A stretch of DNA of 64,000 nt, from contig JADLBX010000035.1 of NCBI GenBank assembly GCA_020847435.1, positions 1 through 64,000 on the forward strand, in the 5' to 3' direction. A program made the position numbers and the translations under genes. This document shows positions 24,573-32,895 of the stretch, in pieces. This stretch comes from Anaerolineales bacterium. Its GTDB lineage: Bacteria; Chloroflexota; Anaerolineae; Anaerolineales; Villigracilaceae. Position 1 is the stretch's first letter, and every line of letters begins with the position of its first letter. The notes beneath the pieces were generated by a model. It saw only the letters and a program-made list of their open reading frames with translations, searched no databases and had not been told where the DNA came from.

Positions 24573-25083
24573 TTCTGCCTCCACCGCGCATGAAACCGCG
24601 CGCCAGAATGAACAGCCCAAGCAGAATCAAAATGATCGCCACGCCGTATTCGCCGAGGAAATCGAGGTCGCCGAAGAACGTGCCGAAGATGAGGAACAGA
24701 ACCGCGCTGAACCCGATCATCCGCAACCCGCCGCCGAGATTGCGACGCGTGTTTTCGCCGAGCAAGCCCGCGAGGAGCGTGCCCACGCCGACGAAGCCGG
24801 GGATGAGCGTCCACATGTACGCCCACGAGGAATAATCGCCGACGCGGTCCTGATAGAACAAAATCCCGCCAATGCCCGCGACAATGGAGGCGGGGACCGC
24901 CATGCCGGGCGCGCCCGTGAGCAAGCCGATGACGAGAATCAACGCGCCCGCGGCGATGGTCCACGTGGCGCCGGTCATGTTTTCGGTGAAGTTTTGCAGG
25001 GATGGGATCTGCCGCGTGGCGACCAGCCAGCCGCCGATGGCGATCAACAAAATGCCGAGAAATAGGTTGGAACGGTTTTTCAT
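24559..25083 (-). CDS. LiaF-like/DUF5668 membrane protein
   Basis: A 174-residue membrane protein with six or so hydrophobic segments. It shares the LFLGILLIAIGGWLVATRQ hairpin and a second AGALILVIGLL hairpin with its two downstream neighbours, and ends in a short Arg/Gly tail. It is the first gene of the three-gene unit. A GGAGAATG sequence (reverse of the plus-strand TTCTCC) 4-10 nt upstream supports the start. Function unknown, probably envelope-stress sensing or membrane scaffolding. Confidence 0.75.
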   Translation of the reverse strand: MKNRSNLFLGILLIAIGGWLVATRQIPSLQNFTENMTGATWTIAAGALILVIGLLTGAPGMAVPASIVAGIGGILFYQDRVGDYSSWAYMWTLIPGFVGVGTLLAGLLGENTRRNLGGGLRMIGFSAVLFLIFGTFFGDLDFLGEYGVAIILILLGLFILARGFMRGGGRSETS

Positions 25084-25113
25084 GGTTTCATTCTCCTTAG
25101 TTGATTACACTGA

Positions 25114-25144
25114 GTTCGTGCGGCAGTTGAACTGCCGCACGAAC
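25114..25144. repeat. Palindromic repeat, CAGTTGAACTG family, copy 2
   Basis: Perfect 15-bp arms (GTTCGTGCGGCAGTT) around one G. A half-copy (AAACTGCCGTACGAAC) follows about 10 nt later. Confidence 0.9.
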
Positions 25145-25303
25145 AAATGACTAAACTGCCGTACGAACAAATAGGTAAACACTCTGAGTTGGTTTACGTT
25201 GTTAGGACAGGGAAGTTTCATGGCGATTCTTGAGGCTGAATACTCCTTTTTATCACTGCGATGGTTGAGGAACAACATTGCAACAAGAATTGCTTTGGTT
25301 AGC

Positions 25304-25351
25304 GGTGGTCTCGATACGCCCTCGGCTATCGCCTCGGGCTACTCGACCACC
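25304..25351. repeat. GGTGGTCTCGATACG...CTACTCGACCACC palindrome
   Basis: Inverted arms GGTGGTC and GACCACC enclose a second GC-rich stem. It overlaps the 3' end of the AlkZ-like gene and supplies its last codons and stop. A relative lies at 58753-58791. Confidence 0.8.
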
Positions 25352-26196
25352 AATCGCTTTAACGCCAGCCACTTCCCTTTTTGTTTTGGATGGTCGGACT
25401 CAACAACAACTTTCTTTTGAATCAAATTAGCGACTGCCCGTGCGAGCAATTCTTTCTTCCAGCCGAATAATTTCGCCGCGTCGGGTTCGGTCGCCGCGCC
25501 GACGGATTCGAGGTAGAGTTCGAGCAATTTGGCGCGCGCCGCGCCTTCGCCGATTTTACGCGCTTGCTCAGGCAGTTTCGGAAAGTGGCGCGGGACGATC
25601 TCGTAGATGTGCGAATACTTCCACGCGCCCGCTTGCGCGACGCCGACGGGAAGAATTTTGAAATCGGCTTGCAAAACTTCGAGCGCTTTGTTGAACTCGG
25701 AATCTTTTGCGTTTGCGAGCTTCGCCGCTTTGCGGAGGTCGAGCGTGTTCAACGCGCCTTCACTCAACAAGGCTTCATACACTTGCTTCGCGGACTGAGT
25801 CAACCTCCCCTCTTCGTAGGCGAGCAGATAATCTTCATCGGGCGAGCCGTAATTTTCGGAGAGGGCGTAAAAATAGGGCGCGACGTCGAGCGAGATCATC
25901 GTCGCTTTTTTGCGGAGGATCTTGGCGTAATACCAAATCTTTTTATCGAGCGCGCCGTCCTTCCAGCCCCATGTGATGTGACCCGGGTCGTCGTGCGCGT
26001 CAGCGACGGGACGCGCGCCTGCAACGGCTGTCCACAGCGAAGGGAGGTCAATGCCTTTGATGGGCCAGAAGTAGACGAAGCCGCGTTTCTCGACGAAGGC
26101 GCGCGCTTGGGCGGGCGATGAAAGTCTCCGCTGGGGAGGCAGGTTGAACGTCCGCGCGCGATGCGTTTGTAGTTTTTTCAAATCAATGAGGGACAT
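25339..26196 (-). CDS. AlkZ/YcaQ-related winged-helix protein
   Basis: A 285-residue protein related to the HTH_42 family (AlkZ/YcaQ DNA glycosylases that unhook interstrand crosslinks). Winged-helix segments are visible (GALNTLDLRKAAKLANAKDSEFNKAL, quoted in part: LDLRKAAKLANAKDSEF). The catalytic QxQ/QxD motif of true AlkZ is not apparent, so this may be one of the AlkZ-related proteins of unknown activity. The stop codon and the last residues LVVE come from a dispersed palindromic repeat, so the native C-terminus has probably been cut or replaced. Confidence 0.65.
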   Translation of the reverse strand: MSLIDLKKLQTHRARTFNLPPQRRLSSPAQARAFVEKRGFVYFWPIKGIDLPSLWTAVAGARPVADAHDDPGHITWGWKDGALDKKIWYYAKILRKKATMISLDVAPYFYALSENYGSPDEDYLLAYEEGRLTQSAKQVYEALLSEGALNTLDLRKAAKLANAKDSEFNKALEVLQADFKILPVGVAQAGAWKYSHIYEIVPRHFPKLPEQARKIGEGAARAKLLELYLESVGAATEPDAAKLFGWKKELLARAVANLIQKKVVVESDHPKQKGKWLALKRLVVE

Positions 26197-26219
26197 GAGT
26201 CAATTTTATTCCAAAAACT

Positions 26220-26286
26220 GTCATTGCGAGTCTTCGAGAAGCAATCCCCTGTCGCGAGGAGATTGCTTCGCTTCGCTCGCAACGAC
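26220..26286. repeat. GTCATTGCGAG...CTCGCAACGAC repeat
   Basis: A 67-nt inverted repeat with inner GAAGCAATC/GATTGCTTC arms. It lies directly upstream of the promoter of the phosphoglycerate mutase-like gene. A TCATTGCGA fragment also lies at the IS110 junction near 525. Confidence 0.8.
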
Positions 26287-26295
26287 ATATGGTCG

Positions 26296-26301
26296 TATAA
26301 T
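26296..26301 (+). promoter_or_regulatory. TATAAT box, 7 nt before the phosphoglycerate mutase-like gene
   Basis: The box ends 7 nt before ATG at 26309, which implies a leaderless transcript. Confidence 0.6.
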
Positions 26302-26308
26302 CCCTTCA

Positions 26309-27259
26309 ATGAAAGTCTTATTTATTTTTATGGATGGAATCGGACTGGGCGAGAACAATGCCGAGACGAATCCGTTGGCGCGGGCAAAGATGCCGAATTT
26401 GAACGCGGCGCTCGACGGGCGGTCGCTGTTGAAAGAGTCCGCGCCGTTTGACGGGGAGTACGCTTCGCTGATCGCAATTGACGCGGGCGTGGGCGTGGAC
26501 GGCTTGCCGCAGTCCGCGACAGGGCAGGCGATGTTGTTGACCGGGAAAAATATTTCGGCTGAGCTTGGTTATCACTACGGACCGAAACCGAATCCCGAAG
26601 TCGCCGCGTATTTGAACGGCGAGACGTTGTTTTCGAAATGCGTCGCGGCAGGGAAGAAGACCGCCCTGCTCAACGCGTATCCGCCGCGCTACTTTGACGG
26701 AATCGATTCGGGCAAACGTATTTATTCATCAATTCCAATGGCGGTGACGAATGCTGGGCTGAAGTTGTTCAAACACGAAGATTTATTCGCTGGGCGCGCG
26801 CTCTCAGCGGATTTCACCGGCGAGGGCTGGCGGACGATGCTCGGCTTCCCCGACGCGCCGGTGATGGATGCACACGAAGCGGGAAAGAAGTTGATCTCGC
26901 TAGCCATGGAATATGATTTTTCGTTGTTCGAATATTGGGCAAGCGATTACGCCGGTCACCGGCAGGAGATGGAAACGGCGGTGAGGTTGATGGAGGGGTT
27001 TGATGGGGTGTTGGGGGGAATAGTGGAAAGTGGAAAGTGGGATGGGGAGTTGAAGGATGAAGGTGGAATGATGAAGGATGAATTGTTGGTGTTGGTGACG
27101 TCCGATCATGGGAATATGGAGGATCTGTCCACGCGGAAGCACACGGATGCGCGCGCGCCGGTCTTGGCGATCGGGAGCAAGTCGGCGCGGGAGGAGTTCA
27201 CGCGCGGGATGACGGATTTGACCCACGTCGCTCCGGCAATTTGGAGGATGGTGGAATAA
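26309..27259 (+). CDS. Alkaline phosphatase-superfamily metalloenzyme (phosphoglycerate mutase-like)
   Basis: About 316 residues of the metalloenzyme superfamily that includes cofactor-independent phosphoglycerate mutase. Metal-site motifs are present: Asp9 in FIFMDGIGLG, a likely nucleophile Ser69 in GLPQSATGQ, and SDHGNMEDLSTRKHT near the C-terminus. It is much shorter than classical GpmI and shows no separate transferase domain, so it may act as a phosphatase or a small mutase. The start is set by TATAAT 7 nt upstream; the longer frame reads through a dispersed repeat. A heptamer block is translated in frame (ESGKWDGELKDEGGMMKDE) just before the SDHG motif. Confidence 0.78.
   Translation: MKVLFIFMDGIGLGENNAETNPLARAKMPNLNAALDGRSLLKESAPFDGEYASLIAIDAGVGVDGLPQSATGQAMLLTGKNISAELGYHYGPKPNPEVAAYLNGETLFSKCVAAGKKTALLNAYPPRYFDGIDSGKRIYSSIPMAVTNAGLKLFKHEDLFAGRALSADFTGEGWRTMLGFPDAPVMDAHEAGKKLISLAMEYDFSLFEYWASDYAGHRQEMETAVRLMEGFDGVLGGIVESGKWDGELKDEGGMMKDELLVLVTSDHGNMEDLSTRKHTDARAPVLAIGSKSAREEFTRGMTDLTHVAPAIWRMVE
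27018..27082. repeat. Heptamer block in the phosphoglycerate mutase-like gene
   Basis: TGGAAAG x2, TGGGATG, then TGAAGGA and ATGAAGG-type units. It is translated in frame; the same TGGAAAG unit opens the block in folC. Confidence 0.8.
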
Positions 27260-27388
27260 GGATGAGAAAACAACTCCGCGCCTGCTTTGGTCACACGCCT
27301 CGCCATGGATTCCCCTCTCAAATTAGAAATCTGAAGCCTCTCCAACACTTCGCTTCAAGTCAGTTTAACTGTTCTATCGATTTCCCAA

Positions 27389-28396
27389 TCACACCTGCGG
27401 CAGGGTGCGCTTGAGGATTGGGTACATCGGCAAAGCCTTTACTGCGCCTTCAACGACGCAAGTGAGCGGCGTGTCCACCAAATAGGCGGGGATGCCGAGC
27501 GATTTGGTGAGCAATTTGTCCACGCCGCGTAACAAGGCGCCGCCGCCACACAACGCCACGCCGCGATCAATGATATCTGCAACGAGTTCGGGGGGAGTTT
27601 TTTCCAACACTCGGCGGCCGGTCTCGATCACCGACTTTAGCGGGTCTTGCAACGCCTCGACAATTTCACCGGTGGTCAACGTGACCGGGCGCGGCAAGCC
27701 GGTGACCTGATCTTGCCCCTGCACTTCCATGCTGTTTTCGGTATCCTGCGGAACCGCCGCGCCGATCCGCGTTTTCAATTGCTCGGCGGTCGTCTGACCG
27801 ATCACTACGCCATATTTGCGGCGCACATAATTGACGATGGCTTCATCGAAGTCCAAGCCGCCGGAACGCAAAGTTTCCGCGGAAACCACGCCGTACATCG
27901 CCATCACAGCCGCTTCCACACATCCGCCGCCGAGGCAGATGACCATATTCCCTGAGGGCGAACCGATGGGCAAATCCACGCCGAGCGCCGCGGCAAGCGG
28001 CTGTTGGATCAAATACGCTTCGCGACTGCCCGCCTCCAGGACGGCTTCGTACACCGCGCGGCGCTCCACGCTGGTGACGCCGTTCGGCACAGAGATCATG
28101 ACGCGCGGACGGATCAGGCGCATGGAACCGCTCACCTGGCGGATCAAATACGATAACAGCGTCTCTGTGATTTCATAATCTGCAATGACCCCGTTCTTCA
28201 ATGGGCGCGCAACTTCGATGCTCTCCGGCACGCGCCCGTACATATCCAGGGCTTCCTGCCCCACCGCCACCATTTTTTGTTCAGCGGTTTCAATGGCAAC
28301 GATCGTCGGTTGTTGCGCCAGGACCTGGGAGGAATCCGCGAGGCGGGTGAACATTGTGCCCAGGTCTATGCCCAGGTCCTTTGAGAACATTGCCAT
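27389..28396 (-). CDS. Divergent MreB-like protein with altered nucleotide site
   Basis: About 335 residues aligning along the whole MreB/actin fold. The usual catalytic positions are changed. Phosphate-1 DLGTANT reads DLGTMFT (11-17). The catalytic EEP segment reads QQP (131-133). Phosphate-2 DIGGG reads CLGGG with Cys154. The adenosine-loop TGGGALLRG reads CGGGALLRG. A normal LKxxIG segment remains. This points to a paralogue that may bind but not hydrolyse nucleotide, perhaps a scaffold or regulator of wall synthesis. The start MAMFSKD is inferred from the family N-terminus. It lies back-to-back with a D-Ala-D-Ala ligase-like gene. Confidence 0.82.
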   Translation of the reverse strand: MAMFSKDLGIDLGTMFTRLADSSQVLAQQPTIVAIETAEQKMVAVGQEALDMYGRVPESIEVARPLKNGVIADYEITETLLSYLIRQVSGSMRLIRPRVMISVPNGVTSVERRAVYEAVLEAGSREAYLIQQPLAAALGVDLPIGSPSGNMVICLGGGCVEAAVMAMYGVVSAETLRSGGLDFDEAIVNYVRRKYGVVIGQTTAEQLKTRIGAAVPQDTENSMEVQGQDQVTGLPRPVTLTTGEIVEALQDPLKSVIETGRRVLEKTPPELVADIIDRGVALCGGGALLRGVDKLLTKSLGIPAYLVDTPLTCVVEGAVKALPMYPILKRTLPQV

Positions 28397-28562
28397 TCGT
28401 TGTATCGCTTTCCCGTATCTGCTTTCCGTGAGGAGATAACCGATGATACCTGAAAGGCAAGTCATTGTCTAGCAGGATGTTTTACCCTTGTCATCTGCCC
28501 GCATTCGGCTATCATTGGCGCGAGCAATTGATTTTGGATCACAAAGGAGATTCAAAACTTCT

Positions 28563-29654
28563 ATGAAACGTTATTGGAAGGTCGCCGTCCTGGCAAACAT
28601 CAAAGACGATTCACAGCCCAAGCCGGAGGGCGTCCCGCCGGACGCTTTCGCCGACTTCGACCATATCGAAACGATCGATGCGCTGCGCGCCGCCATTGAA
28701 ACGGACGGCCATAAAACGCTCTTTATCAACGCCGACAGAGACCTGCCCTTCGCCCTGCGCGACGCACAACCCGACATCTGTTTCAACATCGCCGAGGGAC
28801 TCGGCGGCGACGCGCGCGAGGCGCAAATACCGGCTCTGCTCGAAATGCTCGGCATCCCATATACCGGCTCGCGCGTCCTCACCAACGGCATCTCGCTTGA
28901 TAAAACTTTGACGAAGCGCATCTGGCGCGACCGACGCCTGCCGGTCGCGCCGTTTCAGGAATTCATCGTCGGCGACGAGCCCCTGCGCCCCGAGTTGAAA
29001 TATCCCTTGTTCGTCAAACCCGCGCGCGAAGGCACCGGCATGGGCGTGGACACGAAAGCCATCGTCAACAAAGAGAAAGAGTTGCGTGAGCGCGCGCAAT
29101 ACATCATCAACACCTACCAACAACCCGCGCTGGTCGAAGTCTTTTTACCCGGACGCGAATTCACCGTGGGCATACTCGGACGCCCAGACGCCAAACTGTA
29201 CTCGCGCAACCCCGATTGGTATGAAAAAGACGGCTTCCACCGCTTCCCCATCCTCGAGTTGGATATGACCCGCTCCGTCACACCGAAGGTCTACAGCCAC
29301 GCGTCGAAATCAAAGGAGGTCGGCGAGGAGGGCGCGCCCGGGTATTTCTGCCCGGCCACCGTGGAACCCGAACTCGAAAAGAAACTCCGCTACTTTGCCC
29401 TGCGCGCGCATCAACTGCTCGGCGCGCTGGATATTTCGCGCACCGACATCCGCCTCGACGACGAAGGCAACCCGCGCCTACTGGAAATCAACACCCTGCC
29501 CGGTCTCACGCCCGAGTACAGCGATCTCTGCCTGCAAGCCAAAGCCGAAGGCATCCGCTACGAAGACCTGATCCTCGAAATCCTCTACCTCGGCGCATCG
29601 CGCTGGGGCATGGTCGCGCCGCGCGAGGCCGCCGCCCCAGCGGGAAAAAACTAA
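28563..29654 (+). CDS. D-alanine-D-alanine ligase-like ATP-grasp protein
   Basis: A 363-residue ATP-grasp enzyme related to D-Ala-D-Ala ligase (FNIAEGLGGDAREAQIPALLEM, quoted in part; PYTGSRVLTNGISLDKTLTKR; FVKPAREGTGMGV; LLEINTLPGLTPEYSDL). The metal-binding Asp/Glu/Asn residues near the C-terminus (RTDIRLDD, EINTLPG) are present. The N-terminal segment differs from classical Ddl and lacks the usual substrate-loop start, so it may ligate another pair of amino acids. An AAAGGAG sequence lies about 14 nt upstream of the ATG. Next to the MreB-like gene, it supports a wall-related locus. Confidence 0.82.
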   Translation: MKRYWKVAVLANIKDDSQPKPEGVPPDAFADFDHIETIDALRAAIETDGHKTLFINADRDLPFALRDAQPDICFNIAEGLGGDAREAQIPALLEMLGIPYTGSRVLTNGISLDKTLTKRIWRDRRLPVAPFQEFIVGDEPLRPELKYPLFVKPAREGTGMGVDTKAIVNKEKELRERAQYIINTYQQPALVEVFLPGREFTVGILGRPDAKLYSRNPDWYEKDGFHRFPILELDMTRSVTPKVYSHASKSKEVGEEGAPGYFCPATVEPELEKKLRYFALRAHQLLGALDISRTDIRLDDEGNPRLLEINTLPGLTPEYSDLCLQAKAEGIRYEDLILEILYLGASRWGMVAPREAAAPAGKN

Positions 29655-29975
29655 CCTCACAAGACACCAACCCACAGGTTCCGTGTAAGTAGTTTAACGC
29701 GGCGCGGCGGGTCCATCCCGCGCCACGCTGTTTACTTTCCCACCGTATCCAATTTCTTTACCTCTCCTTAATTCTTTTCACAGCCGCCGCTTAAGTTCGC
29801 TTGATATAGTTTCGGGGAAATCCAACCCAGCGCAAAAGAACAACCAGGACGCTTCCCACATCCATACAATTTTCCTGCGCGACAAACGTAAGAAAGTTAC
29901 GCCGCGCGTTCGTCTGAGAGCAAACCCCATAAGACCCTGAGGCTCAGGGTCTTATCATACACCGAGGAGACCCGC
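29655..29975. other. Intergenic region with two hairpins (321 nt)
   Basis: No gene is seen. Contents are a GC-rich hairpin near 29701-29724 (GGCGCG/CGCGCC, no U-tract, more like a dispersed repeat than a terminator) and a perfect palindrome at 29929-29955 (ATAAGACCCTGAG / CTCAGGGTCTTAT) close to the ribosome binding site GAGGAG of the next gene. Confidence 0.6.
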
Positions 29976-30413
29976 ATGGATTTCATCAACCGCTTCATCA
30001 CCGTCGTCACCCAAATTCACCCCACCCACCCAATGATCGTGCACTTCCCCATCGCCCTCACCGGCGCGGCATTCCTCTTCATCCTGCTCGCCTGGTGGCG
30101 GAAGAACGCCTCGCTCGAACAAGCCGCGTTTGCAAACATGGCGCTCGCCGCGCTCAGCACGATCTTCGCCGGGTTCACCGGCGTGATGGACAATGTCAAA
30201 AATTACGAAGGCGAGGCGCCCAACGCCGCCGCCAAGGTCGCCCTCGCGGCGCTACTCTTCCTGCTCACAACCGGCATCAGCATCGCCCGTTTCCGCAACC
30301 CCCAACTTTTCGCCCAGGGCAACCGCGCGCTCTACGCCACAGCCTACGGGTTAAGTTTCCTCATCGCCCTGAGCCTGGCATTTCTCGGCGGCGTCATCTT
30401 ATACGGTTTCTAG
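29976..30413 (+). CDS. DUF2231 membrane protein
   Basis: A 145-residue protein with four membrane segments and the DUF2231 signature (HPTHPMIVHFPIALTGAAFLF). The His residues at the start of the first helix are conserved in the family and may bind haem or a metal, though this is not established. The gene ends 7 nt before a haem c lipoprotein gene, suggesting a small electron-transfer unit: membrane DUF2231 protein plus cytochrome. A GAGGAG ribosome binding site and a 27-nt palindrome precede it. Confidence 0.85.
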   Translation: MDFINRFITVVTQIHPTHPMIVHFPIALTGAAFLFILLAWWRKNASLEQAAFANMALAALSTIFAGFTGVMDNVKNYEGEAPNAAAKVALAALLFLLTTGISIARFRNPQLFAQGNRALYATAYGLSFLIALSLAFLGGVILYGF

Positions 30414-30420
30414 GAGAACA

Positions 30421-30924
30421 ATGAAAAAGGTATTGATCGCGTTTCTACTGATCGGATTCTTGACAGCCTGCGGAGGTCAAGCGGCGGATGCTCCCGCTTC
30501 ACCTACGGGTGAGCCTGCCTCGCCCGTGGACGCGCCCACCGCCGCCGACACAGCCATCCCGCCGAGTGAAGCGCCGAGTCCCACAGCGGTCATCCCCACC
30601 CTCACCGCGCCGCCTCCCACCGAGTCGTCCGCCGCGCAGACTGGCGCCATCAGCTTCACAAACGATGTAGTTCCCATCTTTCAAAGCCGCTGTTGGAAAT
30701 GTCACGGCGGCGACAAAATCGAAGAAGGGCTGGACCTGACGACGTTTGCAGGTTTGATGACTGGCTCGGAAAACGGACCTGTGATTGTGCCGGGTGATAT
30801 TGAAAACAGCCTGCTTGCCGAACAAATTGTGACGCAAGAAATGCCCAAGCGCGGACCGAAACTGACGCCGCCGCAAGTGCAGGTCATTTTAGATTGGATC
30901 AGCCAGGGCGCGCTGGAAAACTGA
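30421..30924 (+). CDS. Monohaem cytochrome c lipoprotein
   Basis: A 167-residue lipoprotein (lipobox FLTAC at residues 13-17) with a long Pro/Ala/Thr spacer and a C-terminal cytochrome domain. One CWKCH haem c site is seen, followed by the G-x-DLTTF and (L)TPPQVQVILDWI pattern typical of planctomycete-type and Chloroflexota cytochrome domains. The distal Met ligand is probably in QEMPKRG. It should carry electrons on the outer membrane face. Co-transcribed with the DUF2231 gene. A TAGGAGAACA ribosome binding site overlaps the upstream stop. Confidence 0.87.
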   Translation: MKKVLIAFLLIGFLTACGGQAADAPASPTGEPASPVDAPTAADTAIPPSEAPSPTAVIPTLTAPPPTESSAAQTGAISFTNDVVPIFQSRCWKCHGGDKIEEGLDLTTFAGLMTGSENGPVIVPGDIENSLLAEQIVTQEMPKRGPKLTPPQVQVILDWISQGALEN

Positions 30925-30982
30925 TCGGCAACCCACAAGACAAAAGCGCGGCTCGCTCCGGAGTCGCGCTTTTTATTTCTGG

Positions 30983-30988
30983 TATAAT
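30983..30988 (+). promoter_or_regulatory. TATAAT box for tRNA-Ser
   Basis: Lies 16 nt before the tRNA 5' end, consistent with a short 5' leader. Confidence 0.5.
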
Positions 30989-31004
30989 TCGCCCGCTTGA
31001 AAAT

Positions 31005-31091
31005 GGAGAGGTCGCGTAGTCTGGCTTAGCGCGCACGCTTGGAAAGCGTGTAACCCCAAAAGGTTCGCGGGTTCGAATCCCGCCCTCTCCG
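31005..31091 (+). tRNA. tRNA-Ser (anticodon GGA)
   Basis: An 87-nt type II tRNA. Acceptor arms GGAGAGG and CCTCTCC pair fully with discriminator G. The anticodon loop CTTGGAAA gives GGA (codons UCC/UCU). A long variable arm and a T-loop TTCGAAT are present. No CCA is encoded. An intrinsic terminator follows. Confidence 0.95.
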
Positions 31092-31097
31092 CTGATA

Positions 31098-31129
31098 AAA
31101 ATCTCCCGCTATGAGCGGGAGATTTTTAT
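31098..31129 (+). terminator. Terminator of tRNA-Ser
   Basis: AAATCTCCCGCT pairs with AGCGGGAGATTT across a 4-nt loop, and T residues follow. Confidence 0.8.
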
Positions 31130-31185
31130 TTCGCTGACGAACCGATGTGACGCAGAGAATGCGATGCGCTGCGTAAGGCGAATTG

Positions 31186-31842
31186 CTAAGGCGCCGGCGT
31201 GGGAGTGACAGGATGTTCAGCGCCCACATACAGGACGACATTGTTTGGCGCAACGTCCGCCGAATGTCCGGCGGGGACCATGCCTTGCGTGGTCAGGATT
31301 GTGAAGAGGCTTGAACTCTCCCAATTCCCACCGCCGAAAATATCCGTTCCCTTCGCGCTTGCATCGGCGCGACCGGCGCCCAATTGCATGGCGGCATACG
31401 AGGTGAGGTCGAGCCCGGCGCTGCGCGCGGTGAGCTCGGCGTTATGACAACTGACGCACCCGATCGCGTTGGGATACCACAGGCTGTTTTCAACAAAGAG
31501 CGGTTGCACGTCGGCGGCAAACGTCCCTTCACAAGTGCGATCGTTCGCATCAGAGAATGGGAATGGCTCCGTTTCCGGCGCGCCGGCCGAGACCCACGCG
31601 CCGATCAACTCGGTGGCAGATATCTGGCATTTCTCGAAGTCGCCTTCTGCGGCGGGCAGTTGGATGACCGCTTGGTGGACCGGGATCAAGGTCGGAATGG
31701 GCGTGCGTTCGACGAGGGGTTTGTATTTATTGCACGAAAAGGTGAACCCACAGGCTGAAATATAGACAACACTAATCCACAGGACCAGAAAGCCGAGGAA
31801 CCCGATCAGGGCTCCATAGATCAATTTTCGGACGTCATTCAT
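31186..31842 (-). CDS. Monohaem cytochrome c, last gene of the ACIII operon
   Basis: A 218-residue protein with one N-terminal membrane anchor (residues 8-30) and a single haem c site CVSCH. The fold resembles the DLTSYAAMQLG-type cytochrome domains. It ends in a Pro/Thr tail. It lies 10 nt after actE and is read in the same direction, so it probably serves the same complex, perhaps as an additional haem carrier between ACIII and a terminal oxidase. It is not one of the canonical ActA-F subunits. AGGGAATCC supports the start. Confidence 0.78.
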   Translation of the reverse strand: MNDVRKLIYGALIGFLGFLVLWISVVYISACGFTFSCNKYKPLVERTPIPTLIPVHQAVIQLPAAEGDFEKCQISATELIGAWVSAGAPETEPFPFSDANDRTCEGTFAADVQPLFVENSLWYPNAIGCVSCHNAELTARSAGLDLTSYAAMQLGAGRADASAKGTDIFGGGNWESSSLFTILTTQGMVPAGHSADVAPNNVVLYVGAEHPVTPTPAP

Positions 31843-31852
31843 ATCGGATTCC

Positions 31853-32365
31853 CTATTCTGCTTTTTTCAAAGTCCGCAGGAAGTTAACCACATCCCAGCG
31901 TTCCGCGACAGTCAAATTCTCGTTGAGCGCAGGCATACGCCCATCCACACCATTGGTGATGGTGAGGAAGAGCGAACCGTCGCTCTTCGATTGCACCACC
32001 GCAGACGTGAGGTTCGCAGGCTTGAACTGGATCAGGAACGGCGCGACGGAACCGTTACCATCCGCGGCTTGACCGTGACACATCTGGCAGTTGATCGCGT
32101 ACAATTCCGCTCCGCGCGTAACGGACGCCTGGTCCGCCAGCGTCGGGTTTTCGGGCGCGCCCATGCCGGGGATGGCGATCGCGCCTTCGATGGGGATCGA
32201 GCGTGAAGGCGGAGGCAACGGGTCTTCCATCGGTCGGTAAGACGGCTGAATCTCCATGAAACTGACCCAGTCTATTTTGACGACATCGTACAGGAAGAGT
32301 TCAACAACGCCCAGCAGGATGCCCAGCGTGAGCGAAACCCAAAATAGTTGTTTTAATAGCTTCAT
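31853..32365 (-). CDS. actE: Alternative complex III monohaem cytochrome c subunit ActE
   Basis: A 170-residue protein with an N-terminal membrane anchor (8-27) and one haem c site (INCQMCHGQAADGNGSV). A conserved GxMPAL near the end (GRMPALNEN) supplies the distal Met. In alternative complex III, ActE passes electrons from the core to periplasmic carriers. Its start overlaps the end of actD by 4 nt. Family assignment relies on its place after ActD. Confidence 0.85.
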   Translation of the reverse strand: MKLLKQLFWVSLTLGILLGVVELFLYDVVKIDWVSFMEIQPSYRPMEDPLPPPSRSIPIEGAIAIPGMGAPENPTLADQASVTRGAELYAINCQMCHGQAADGNGSVAPFLIQFKPANLTSAVVQSKSDGSLFLTITNGVDGRMPALNENLTVAERWDVVNFLRTLKKAE

Positions 32366-32883
32366 AACTGCCGCGCCTCCGCAGGTCTCACAGATTCAGC
32401 GCCCAATTTGTTGAGCGTCTCGGTAATTTTCAGCGCCTCTTGCTGCGCGCAGCGGAAGAAGACCGCGATCTTCCCGTCGCTGACCTCCGCGACATATTCC
32501 ATGGGTTGGTAGTTCGGAAAGTCGCTATCGAGGAACACGCCGAGGAACGTGGCGAGCAGGGCAAACAGCATCGTCATCTCAAAGAGGATGATCATGCCCG
32601 GAGGGATCGGCGTAAAGAATTGCCCACCCACCGGAACATTGTAGAGATGCGGCGTCCCAAAGTTCAGGAAGAGCCCGAACAGGAAGCCCGCGATCGCGCC
32701 GCCCATGGATAACCGCGACACGTTCGTTGGCGGATGGGGACGCCCGAGCATTTTATGCGCGACCGGCACGCCGGAGATCACGTTGATATTCTCGTCCGTA
32801 ACGCCCAGCTCGTGTAATTTTTCGATGGCGTTCGCCGCCGGGTCAATATCTTCAAAGACCGCTAAAAGAGTTGCTTCAGACAT
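32362..32883 (-). CDS. actD: Alternative complex III subunit ActD (DUF3341)
   Basis: About 173 residues of DUF3341: a cytosolic ferredoxin-like N-terminal domain (LLAVFEDIDPAANAIEKLHE) followed by a pair of membrane helices (GGAIAGFLFGLFLNFG; GMIILFEMTMLFALLATFLGVF, quoted in part). ActD is a peripheral membrane subunit of ACIII. The second ATG is preferred because TGGAG lies 7 nt before it; the first ATG 12 nt upstream is possible. Coupled to actE and lying directly after actC. Confidence 0.88.
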   Translation of the reverse strand: MSEATLLAVFEDIDPAANAIEKLHELGVTDENINVISGVPVAHKMLGRPHPPTNVSRLSMGGAIAGFLFGLFLNFGTPHLYNVPVGGQFFTPIPPGMIILFEMTMLFALLATFLGVFLDSDFPNYQPMEYVAEVSDGKIAVFFRCAQQEALKITETLNKLGAESVRPAEARQL

Positions 32884-32895
32884 GGTCGGCTCCAT

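Noticed and set aside
31026-31253. Minus-strand frame across the tRNA-Ser gene
   Set aside because: Encodes the RGRDSNPRTF pattern that results from reading tRNA genes in reverse; a known false gene type.
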